64,000 bases of DNA, from the NCBI GenBank assembly GCA_017651625.1, contig JAGCCP010000030.1, forward strand, positions 1 to 64,000. The letters run 5' to 3'. Shown here one piece after another: positions 17,007-22,898 of this stretch. Source of the DNA: Candidatus Ruminimicrobiellum bubulum (lineage in GTDB: Bacteria; Elusimicrobiota; Endomicrobiia; Endomicrobiales; Endomicrobiaceae). Made by a program: the position numbers and the translations under genes. The stretch's first letter is position 1. Every line of letters starts with the position of its first letter. Below the pieces are notes generated by a model that ran no database searches, had not been told where the DNA came from, and worked only from the letters and a program-made list of their open reading frames with translations.

Positions 17007-17037
17007 TTGCTCTCTGTAAAAGGAGAGCAATTTTTTT
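17007..17037 (+). terminator. Terminator/attenuator between peptide gene and marR
   Basis: TTGCTCTC (17007-17014) pairs with GAGAGCAA (17023-17030), followed by seven Ts. It sits 20 bases after the peptide stop and 16 before the marR start. It should make the peptide message more abundant than the regulator message. Confidence 0.85.
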
Positions 17038-17052
17038 GTTTTAGAGAAAATA

Positions 17053-17481
17053 ATGAATAATTTGAAAGAAGCATTATCATATATATCAAAAATACAAGAG
17101 AAGGGTAATCGTTTTATTGTTGAACAATTAAATAAAAACGGTATAAAAGAATTAGTGCCGAGCCACGGAGATATTTTAGCTGTTCTTTATAAAGACGGTA
17201 AAACAACAATGAAAGAAATTGCGGATAAAATTCACAGAACAAAACCTAATGTGACTATTTTGGTTAATAAACTTGAAAGGCTGGGATATGTGAAAAGAGA
17301 AGACTCAAAAACAGACAGCAGATACACTTATATAGTGTTGACACAAAAAGGCAAAAGTTTTGAAACTGTGTTTAAAGATATTTCAAAAAAACTAAATAAA
17401 AAACTATATAAAAATTTTTCGGATAATGAGTACAAAAAGCTTGAAACTTATTTAAAGAAGGCTTTTAATAATTTAAAGTAA
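17053..17481 (+). CDS. MarR family transcriptional regulator
   Basis: 142-residue winged-helix repressor. The recognition region 'TTMKEIADKIHRTKPNVTILVNKLERLGYVKREDSKTDSRYTYIVLTQKGK' contains the helix-turn-helix and the wing with the conserved DSRYTYI-type strand. N- and C-terminal helices form the usual dimer interface. Its operator is probably the palindrome at 16750-16769, giving control of the peptide gene, itself and the MDR reductase. Such regulators commonly respond to oxidants, phenolics or metals; the single native ligand cannot be read from the sequence. Confidence 0.92.
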   Translation: MNNLKEALSYISKIQEKGNRFIVEQLNKNGIKELVPSHGDILAVLYKDGKTTMKEIADKIHRTKPNVTILVNKLERLGYVKREDSKTDSRYTYIVLTQKGKSFETVFKDISKKLNKKLYKNFSDNEYKKLETYLKKAFNNLK

Positions 17482-17501
17482 AAATGTTTTTAGGAAAATA
17501 A

Positions 17502-18461
17502 ATGGTTAATTTAATGAAAGCGGTTGTAATAGATAAAATTACACCGGCTGCAAATATAAGAATATCGGAAGTTGAAATACCTGAAATAAAGCCCGGGTGG
17601 GTGCTTATTAAAGTTAAAGCATTCGGCTTGAACCATTCCGAAAAAATCTTAAGGTTAGAAGAAATAAACGAAAGTTATATTCAAAAACCTGTTATTCCCG
17701 GAATAGAATGTGTTGGAATTATAGAAAATCCGTCAGACAGCAATTTTAAAAAGGGGCAAAAAGTTATATCTTTAATGGGAGGTATGGGCAGAAGCTTTAA
17801 CGGAAGTTATTGCCAATATGCTCTTTTACCTGTACATCATGTATTTCCGATAGAAAGTAATTTAACATGGGAACAACTTGCAGCCATACCTGAAACTTTT
17901 TTTACTGCATGGGGTTCACTTTTTGAATGTTTACAGTTAAAACAAACTGATAAACTTCTTGTTCGCGGTGCAACATGTGCTTTGGGATACGCTGCAATAC
18001 AAATAGCAAAAGTGATTGGTTGTAAAGTTGTTGCAACTACACATAAAGAAAATAAACTAAAATATATTAGCAAAGCAGATGAACAAATTTTAGATGAAGG
18101 TATACTTACCGGAAAAGTGAAAGGTATAACAAAAGTTCTTGATTTGGTAGGTCCTAAAAGCTTAAAAGATTCTCTTACGACCGCAGAAAAAGGTGCAATA
18201 GTTTGTAATACCGGAATTTTAGGCGGAATTTATGAACTGAACAGTTTTGACCCTATAAAAGATATTCCTAACGGAGTATATCTTACCGGTTTTTTTTCAA
18301 ATTATCCTACACAACAAATTATTGATGACATTTTCAATTTTATAAATGAAAAAAATATAATTCCTGATTTTGTTAATGTGTTTGATTTTGAAAATGTTAA
18401 AGATGCAATAATCGCACAAGATACAGGCACCGTCAACGGAAAAATAGTTGTAAAACTATAA
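17502..18461 (+). CDS. Zinc-independent MDR quinone oxidoreductase-like protein
   Basis: 319 residues (start chosen by AGGAAA five bases upstream; an internal ATG at 17514 also begins 'MKAVVIDK'). Medium-chain dehydrogenase/reductase with 'GWVLIKVKAFGLNHSE', 'VIPGIECVGII', 'PETFFTAWGSLFE' and an NADPH motif region 'DKLLVRGATCALGYAAIQIAKVIGCKVVATT'. Structural zinc cysteines are absent, placing it with quinone reductase/zeta-crystallin relatives. Typical substrates are quinones or enones. It is 20 bases after marR and very likely in its regulon, which hints at a redox or electrophile stress response. Confidence 0.88.
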   Translation: MVNLMKAVVIDKITPAANIRISEVEIPEIKPGWVLIKVKAFGLNHSEKILRLEEINESYIQKPVIPGIECVGIIENPSDSNFKKGQKVISLMGGMGRSFNGSYCQYALLPVHHVFPIESNLTWEQLAAIPETFFTAWGSLFECLQLKQTDKLLVRGATCALGYAAIQIAKVIGCKVVATTHKENKLKYISKADEQILDEGILTGKVKGITKVLDLVGPKSLKDSLTTAEKGAIVCNTGILGGIYELNSFDPIKDIPNGVYLTGFFSNYPTQQIIDDIFNFINEKNIIPDFVNVFDFENVKDAIIAQDTGTVNGKIVVKL

Positions 18462-18552
18462 ATTTGTTTTAATACCGAAGGATTCGGTTAGCTTTTTTAT
18501 TGCTATTGGATTATGTTACAATCCTGAGTTTTTCAATATATTCTTTTTTGAT

Positions 18553-18581
18553 TTGACAAAAAATTTCTTTTTGTATATAAT
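18553..18581 (+). promoter_or_regulatory. Consensus sigma-70 promoter P1 of the amtB leader
   Basis: TTGACA (18553-18558), 17-base spacer, TATAAT (18576-18581): an exact consensus. Transcription should start near 18588-18590, only about 15 bases before the first GCAAAGG hairpin, so an unregulated transcript would end after about 55 bases. Confidence 0.9.
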
Positions 18582-18602
18582 AATACCAACATAATAGAGT
18601 AA

Positions 18603-18644
18603 GCAAAGGCGCTTAAGGATGAAAATCTTTAAGCGCCTTTTTTT
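18603..18644 (+). promoter_or_regulatory. GCAAAGG leader hairpin 1 before amtB
   Basis: Stem 18606-18620 with 18625-18639 (15 bp, one G-U) capped by GAAA and followed by five Ts. Apart from the loop and single changes it matches the glnA leader hairpin. It has the form of an intrinsic terminator. Confidence 0.85.
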
Positions 18645-18665
18645 GTTAAAGTTAAGTTAAAAATT

Positions 18666-18695
18666 TTGTAGTTTGATTTTTTCTGTAAATATAAT
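18666..18695 (+). promoter_or_regulatory. Possible second promoter in the amtB leader
   Basis: TATAAT at 18690-18695 with a weak TTGTAG at 18666-18671 (18-base spacer). It would place a start about 18702, again immediately before a GCAAAGG hairpin. Confidence 0.45.
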
Positions 18696-18705
18696 AAAGT
18701 ATTAG

Positions 18706-18746
18706 GCAAAGGGGCTTAAAGGCAGATGTCTTTAAGCCCCTTTTTC
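18706..18746 (+). promoter_or_regulatory. GCAAAGG leader hairpin 2 before amtB
   Basis: Stem AAGGGGCTTAAAG (18709-18721) with CTTTAAGCCCCTT (18730-18742), loop GCAGATGT (two more pairs possible), then TTTCTTTT. A C-G to G-C change relative to hairpin 1 is compensated on the other arm. Confidence 0.85.
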
Positions 18747-18771
18747 TTTTTGAAGTTATGTTCTTTTATAG

Positions 18772-18808
18772 ATTCCGTATCAAATACGGGATGACACCGC
18801 CGAGCGGT
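18772..18808. repeat. Two small palindromes between amtB leader hairpins
   Basis: TTCCGTAT-CAA-ATACGGGA (about 18772-18789) followed by ATGACA, then ACCGC-CGA-GCGGT (18796-18808). The first resembles the widespread GATTCC...GGAATGACA type of bacterial dispersed palindrome. Either could serve as an extra stem of the leader. Confidence 0.5.
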
Positions 18809-18822
18809 TATAGTTGTTTAGG

Positions 18823-18867
18823 GCAAAGGAGTCCGGAAGAAATATCTTTCGGACTCCTTTCTTTTTT
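18823..18867 (+). promoter_or_regulatory. GCAAAGG leader hairpin 3 before amtB
   Basis: Stem 18826-18840 with 18845-18859 (15 bp, one G-U) and loop AATA, then CTTTTTTT. The stem sequence (AAGGAGTCCGGAAGA) differs strongly from hairpins 1 and 2 while pairing is kept. Only the GCAAAGG start is shared, which marks it as the conserved recognition part. Confidence 0.85.
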
Positions 18868-18926
18868 TGCAGTAAAAGTTTTTTTTATAAATTACATTAT
18901 TGTTGTCGTAGTTATTGGTAAAACAA

Positions 18927-19035
18927 GAGTTTCTAAGTTTTTACTTATAATAAAACATTTGCCGACTGCGGTGTACAAAAGTGAAACGGTACATAAAGAA
19001 GGCAAATGCGAAATTAGAAGTAAAAAATTAAACTC
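18927..19035 (+). repeat. GTGTAC-head hairpin element, copy 6
   Basis: Inner stem CATTTGCC (18956-18963) with GGCAAATG (19001-19008), outer GAGTTT...TTTTTACTT with AAGTAAAAAATTAAACTC, and head GTGTACAAAAGTGAAACGGTACA. It ends 40 bases before amtB. Confidence 0.8.
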
Positions 19036-19074
19036 GCTTAGCTAATAAAAAAATATAGTAAAAGGAGGAGCAAA

Positions 19075-20403
19075 ATGAGAAAGTTGTTAATCGGTATGTT
19101 CTTGTTTTTAATTTCTTTATGTGTGTTTACTCCCGTATATGCACAAGAAATTGAACAAGAAACAGAAGAAGTTGTAGTTCAGGAGGTAAGTAATGTAAGC
19201 GGTGCGGATACTGCATTTATAATTATATGTGCCGCACTTGTTATGATTATGACTCCGGGAGTAGCATTGTTTTACGGAGGTATGGTAAGAAGAAAAAATG
19301 TTTTAGGTATGTTAATGCAAAGTTTTGTTGTTTTAGGCATTGCTACAGTTATTTGGATGCTTTACGGGTATAGTTTGGCATTCGGGCCTGATGTAGGGCA
19401 TGTAATCGGCAGTTTAAAGTGGGCGTTTTTGGATGGTGTAGGTCTTGAACCTGACCCTACATATTCATCTACGTTGCCGCATCAATTGTATATGGGATTT
19501 CAAATGATGTTTGCCGTATTAACACCGGCACTTATTACCGGTGCTTTTGCGGAAAGATTTAAGTTTAAAGCATTTATAATATTTATTGCTGTTTGGATAA
19601 CAATAGTTTATTGCCCTATAGCTCATTGGGTATGGGGACAAGGTGGTTGGATAGGAAATTTAGGCGGACTCGATTTTGCAGGAGGACTTGTAGTTCATAT
19701 CGCATCGGGAACATCTGCACTTGCCGCAATTTTGGTATTGGGTACAAGAAACGGATATAAGAAAGAAGCAATGCCGCCTCACAATTTGCCTATCACTTTT
19801 ATAGGTGCTGCAATATTGTGGATAGGTTGGTTCGGTTTCAATGCGGGAAGTGCATTGGAAGCTTCGGGACTTGCAGTATCGGCGTTTGTAGTAACTCATA
19901 TTGCTGCCGGAGCAGCTTTACTTTCATGGATGATAGCAGAATGGTTATATAGAGGAAAACCTACCGTATTGGGTGCTGTTTCAGGAGCAGTTGCAGGACT
20001 GGTTGCAATAACACCTGCTGCAGGATTTGTTACTCCGATATCGGCATTAATTATAGGTTTTGCAGGCGGAATAGTATGTTTCCTTGCAGTTAACTTAAAA
20101 GAAAGATTCGGTTATGATGATTCTCTCGATGTTATCGGTGTTCACGGTGTTGGCGGTATTTTAGGTGCTCTTCTTACCGGAATATTTGCAACAACATTAG
20201 TCAATCCTGCCGGAGCTGACGGTGGAGTAGAACTGTTGAAAATTCAAACGATAAGTGTTATATCTACTATAGCATATTCGTTTATAGTATCGTTTATAAT
20301 ATTGAAGATAATTGATAAGTTTGTAGGAATAAGAGTAGAACATAAAGAAGAATTGCAGGGATTAGATTTGTCGCAACACGGTGAAAGCGGTTACCGCTTT
20401 TAG
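19075..20403 (+). CDS. amtB: Ammonium transporter
   Basis: 442-residue Amt/MEP/Rh channel. A cleavable signal peptide (MRKLLIGMFLFLISLCVFTPVYA) is followed by a Glu-rich periplasmic stretch (about 24-42) and eleven membrane helices. Family blocks: 'MIMTPGVALFYGGMVRRKN' (first helix), 'TPALITGAFAERFKFKA', 'WVWGQGGWIGNLGGLDFAGGLVVHIASGTSALAA' with the first pore histidine, and 'VIGVHGVGGILGALLTG' with the second. It ends with a cytoplasmic tail for GlnK docking. AAAGGAGGAG precedes the ATG. Regulation: strong promoter plus three leader terminators far upstream. It is co-transcribed with glnK, 32 bases downstream. Confidence 0.97.
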   Translation: MRKLLIGMFLFLISLCVFTPVYAQEIEQETEEVVVQEVSNVSGADTAFIIICAALVMIMTPGVALFYGGMVRRKNVLGMLMQSFVVLGIATVIWMLYGYSLAFGPDVGHVIGSLKWAFLDGVGLEPDPTYSSTLPHQLYMGFQMMFAVLTPALITGAFAERFKFKAFIIFIAVWITIVYCPIAHWVWGQGGWIGNLGGLDFAGGLVVHIASGTSALAAILVLGTRNGYKKEAMPPHNLPITFIGAAILWIGWFGFNAGSALEASGLAVSAFVVTHIAAGAALLSWMIAEWLYRGKPTVLGAVSGAVAGLVAITPAAGFVTPISALIIGFAGGIVCFLAVNLKERFGYDDSLDVIGVHGVGGILGALLTGIFATTLVNPAGADGGVELLKIQTISVISTIAYSFIVSFIILKIIDKFVGIRVEHKEELQGLDLSQHGESGYRF

Positions 20404-20430
20404 AAGATTGGAAGATTAGAAGATTGGAGG
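20401..20430. repeat. Octamer tandem repeat containing the glnK ribosome-binding site
   Basis: GATTGGAA-GATTAGAA-GATTGGAG units start at the amtB stop. The last unit ends in GGAGG, which is the Shine-Dalgarno sequence of glnK five bases before its ATG. Confidence 0.75.
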
Positions 20431-20435
20431 AAAAA

Positions 20436-20774
20436 ATGAAAAAGATTTGTGCAATAGTAAAGCCTTATATCGTAGAAGATATTAAAAATGCTCTTACGGA
20501 AATAGGAGTAAACGGACTTACAAAATCTAACGTTGAAGGGTTCGGTAAGCAAGGCGGACATAAAGAAATTTACAGAAGTAAGGAATACAGTGTAAATTTT
20601 ATCATGAAGAGTAAAATTGAAGTTATTGTAAAAGATGATATGGTTGATAAAGTTATAGATCTTATAGTACGAATCGCAAGAACAGGAGATATCGGAGACG
20701 GAAAGATATTTGTTTATCCTGTAGAGAGAGTTATAAGAATAAGAACTGGTGAAGAAGGCGAAACCGCAGTATAA
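20436..20774 (+). CDS. glnK: PII nitrogen regulatory protein
   Basis: 112 residues from the ATG after GGAGG (the longer frame starts at a TTG overlapping the Shine-Dalgarno). PII signal protein binding ATP/ADP and 2-oxoglutarate. It begins MKKICAIVKPYIVEDIKNAL and carries the T-loop 'GKQGGHKEIYRSKEYSVNF' with Gln39 and Tyr51 (the uridylylation position). The B-loop region is 'RTGDIGDGKIFVYPVERVIRIRTGEEG'. Next to amtB it should gate the channel. No uridylyltransferase gene (glnD) is in the window, so modification is unproven. Confidence 0.96.
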   Translation: MKKICAIVKPYIVEDIKNALTEIGVNGLTKSNVEGFGKQGGHKEIYRSKEYSVNFIMKSKIEVIVKDDMVDKVIDLIVRIARTGDIGDGKIFVYPVERVIRIRTGEEGETAV

Positions 20775-20793
20775 TACGGAGGAAAATATTAAA

Positions 20794-21915
20794 ATGAAAA
20801 AAATAATAATATTTTTGTTGTTTGTTTTATCAGTAAGTTTGTTGCAAAATGTTTATGCACAAGAAAATGAATTTCTGGAAGGTTTTACAATAGGTGGCGG
20901 TATTACATTGAATTTGCAAAATCTGCAGAATTCAAATGTGATTGATCCCATAAGTGCCGATGGGGAAGTATTAGAAACAAACAAAACTCCTACTATCGGA
21001 CAATATTCGGTAGATTTAACAATCGAAAAAGCTTTTGACGACAACAATAAAGCTTTTATTCATTTGGAGACAGGGAAAGGTAATATAAACTATTATTTAG
21101 ATTCTTATGCCGGTATTAACAGAGATGCCGACGATACCGGAGTAGTAAGAGTAAGCGAAGCTTGGTTTGAACATAAATTTACCGACAATTTTTCAATGAG
21201 TGCCGGTGTTTTGGATCCTACATTGTCATTAGATAACAATGCTTATGCAAACAATGAAACAACACAGTTTATAGGAAATATGTTCAGAAATGCCGTAAAT
21301 ATCAATTTTTCGGATAATGCTTTCGGTATAAAAGCAATTTACGAAACGGATTTTGCGGATTTTGCGGTACAATATCTTGATGCAAGTAATTATCAGGATT
21401 TAACAAAATACGGTTTTGCTTCCGCACAGGTAAATTTTAAACCGAACTTTATAGATGATATGGAAGGCAATTATAGAATTTACGGTTGGACAAATACAAA
21501 TGATTACGGAAAAATAGATGACAACGAAAACACCGAAAAAGATTACGGGTTCGGTATCAGCATAGATCAGCAACTTTCCGATATTTTCGGCGCTTTTGCA
21601 AGATACAGCTTAAGCAACAAAAACATTGACAGTGCTTCGCAAACTTGGAGTTTGGGCTTACAGGCAAAAGTAAGTCTTATAGGAGAAGAAGATATTGTAG
21701 CATTAGCTTACGGACAAGTTGATCCTTCGGAGAAATATAAAGATTATGTTAATGAAAATGCAAAAGCCGAAAGTCATTTGGAACTTTATTACAGTTGGAA
21801 TGTGACAAGTTATTTAGCAATTTCACCGGATTTTCAAATAGTGGAAAATCCTTACTTCGACGAAAATGCTGATACGGCTTATGTAAGTTCGATAAGAATG
21901 CAAATCAGTTTTTAA
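20794..21915 (+). CDS. Outer membrane beta-barrel porin-like protein
   Basis: 373 residues from the ATG after ACGGAGGAAAA; an in-frame ATG inside glnK (20749) is less likely. The signal peptide is MKKIIIFLLFVLSVSLLQNVYA. The rest alternates short polar turns and amphipathic strands ('FTIGGGITLNLQNLQ', 'GQYSVDLTIEKAF', 'WFEHKFTDNFSMSAGVLDP') and ends in SSIRMQISF, the terminal phenylalanine expected of BamA-inserted barrels. It resembles OprB/phosphate-selective-type porins in general plan. Being third in the amtB-glnK unit, it probably provides an outer membrane path for ammonium or another nitrogen source. Specificity is unknown. Confidence 0.75.
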   Translation: MKKIIIFLLFVLSVSLLQNVYAQENEFLEGFTIGGGITLNLQNLQNSNVIDPISADGEVLETNKTPTIGQYSVDLTIEKAFDDNNKAFIHLETGKGNINYYLDSYAGINRDADDTGVVRVSEAWFEHKFTDNFSMSAGVLDPTLSLDNNAYANNETTQFIGNMFRNAVNINFSDNAFGIKAIYETDFADFAVQYLDASNYQDLTKYGFASAQVNFKPNFIDDMEGNYRIYGWTNTNDYGKIDDNENTEKDYGFGISIDQQLSDIFGAFARYSLSNKNIDSASQTWSLGLQAKVSLIGEEDIVALAYGQVDPSEKYKDYVNENAKAESHLELYYSWNVTSYLAISPDFQIVENPYFDENADTAYVSSIRMQISF

Positions 21916-21943
21916 TCTGCACAATACCAATACAAAAAAAATA

Positions 21944-21972
21944 TTGACACCAATAAAAAAAAAGAGTACAAT
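21944..21972 (+). promoter_or_regulatory. Promoter of the ANTAR regulator gene
   Basis: TTGACA (21944-21949), 17-base spacer, TACAAT (21967-21972). The start is expected near 21979, about 20 bases before the leader hairpin. Confidence 0.85.
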
Positions 21973-21998
21973 TAAAAGAAACTAAATAAAGATATTGA

Positions 21999-22037
21999 GC
22001 AAAGGTGCTTAAAGCAAGAGTCTTTAAGCACCTTTAT
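21999..22037 (+). promoter_or_regulatory. GCAAAGG leader hairpin before the ANTAR gene
   Basis: GCAAAGG start, stem AAGGTGCTTAAAG (22002-22014) with CTTTAAGCACCTT (22022-22034), 7-base loop, then only TTTATC. The T-tract is shorter than in the other four copies, so termination may be leaky. It implies autoregulation of the regulator. Confidence 0.8.
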
Positions 22038-22134
22038 CTGTGAAAAAACAAGAGTTCTTATAAAAGTGCACAATGTTAAGTTTAGTTTTAAACCTATAAA
22101 TATGTATTTTATATGGTTTAAGGAGGTACCTTTT

Positions 22135-22731
22135 ATGAACGAAACAAATTTGTTGTTGGTATGTTCAGAAAAACAAGCAGAAGAATTAAAGGCCCTTCTA
22201 TCACTATCAGCAAGTAATTTTGTAATCACACATATAGATAAATCAGGAAATGAAGTTTTAAGAAAAGTTAACCAGGTTGTGCCGGACATTATTATAACCG
22301 ATTATTCATTGGATGATATGAACGGCTACGAACTTGCCGTAAAAATAGAAGAATTAAATATTTGTCCTACGATAATTCTTGCAAATTCTTTACAAAGCGA
22401 TAATATAGATGAACTGAAACAAGGTTCTTTAGATATATTTTGTATCACCAAACCGATAAATAAACAAGTTTTAATACATACTACAGAACTTGCGGTAAGA
22501 TTATCACACAAGTTTAGAAGTATAGAAGAAAAAATCAATAGTCTCGAATATCAAATAGAAGAAAGAAAAAATGTTGACAGAGCAAGAGGTATATTGATGA
22601 AAAAGTTTGATATGGATGAAGATAGCGCATATAAAAATTTAAGGAAAAAAGCTATGGATTCCGGAAGAACGATAAACGATATAGCAAAAACGATAATAAA
22701 GATGTTTGAAAAGTTTAAAGAAGAAGAGTAA
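22135..22731 (+). CDS. ANTAR-domain RNA-binding response regulator
   Basis: 198 residues (ATG after AAGGAGG). Residues 1-120 form a receiver-like domain with Asp56 in 'DIIITDYSLDDMNGYE' and Lys106 in 'CITKP'. The acidic pair usually found after strand 1 is reduced to a single Glu12 (CSEKQ). A coiled helix (about 125-145) leads to an ANTAR domain: 'RARGILMKKFDMDEDSAYKNLRKKAMDSGRTINDIAKTII'. ANTAR proteins (AmiR, NasR, NasT, EutV) bind leader RNA and prevent termination. Its gene lies directly after amtB-glnK-porin and carries the same leader hairpin as amtB and glnA. I infer it antiterminates these nitrogen genes. A cognate sensor kinase or NasS-type partner is not in the window. Confidence 0.9.
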   Translation: MNETNLLLVCSEKQAEELKALLSLSASNFVITHIDKSGNEVLRKVNQVVPDIIITDYSLDDMNGYELAVKIEELNICPTIILANSLQSDNIDELKQGSLDIFCITKPINKQVLIHTTELAVRLSHKFRSIEEKINSLEYQIEERKNVDRARGILMKKFDMDEDSAYKNLRKKAMDSGRTINDIAKTIIKMFEKFKEEE

Positions 22732-22737
22732 AATAAC

Positions 22738-22898
22738 GACAGCTTAAAGCTGAAAGCTGAAAGTTTAAAGTTTGTTGTAAAAATTTACAAAGTAAATTTT
22801 TGATGTTTAATTAGAAAATTTTGTGAAACAAAATTTTACCGAAAACTATAAGCTGTAAGCTATAAACTATAAGCTAAAAATTTTCGGAGAAAATTTTT
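22738..22898 (+). repeat. Composite inverted-arm element before carA
   Basis: Left arm of period-7 units (AAGCTGA, AAGTTTA), hairpin AAAAATTTAC-AAA-GTAAATTTTT, hairpin AAAATTTTGT...ACAAAATTTT, right arm of period-7 units (CTATAAG, CTGTAAG, CTATAAA), then AAAAATTTTC-GGA-GAAAATTTTT directly before ATG. About 160 bp, and closely similar to 43080-43235 before the rRNA methyltransferase gene. The final hairpin holds the carA Shine-Dalgarno (CGGAG). Confidence 0.85.

Noticed and set aside
18758-19045. 95-codon open frame in the amtB leader
   Set aside because: It runs across the third GCAAAGG hairpin and copy 6 of the hairpin element, has no ribosome-binding site and no protein-like pattern; the DNA is better explained as regulatory and repeat sequence.
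21999-22037. GCAAAGG hairpins as plain terminators of the preceding genes
   Set aside because: For the amtB and ANTAR copies, consensus promoters lie just upstream of the hairpins, so they belong to the leaders. For the glnA copy a double role remains possible.
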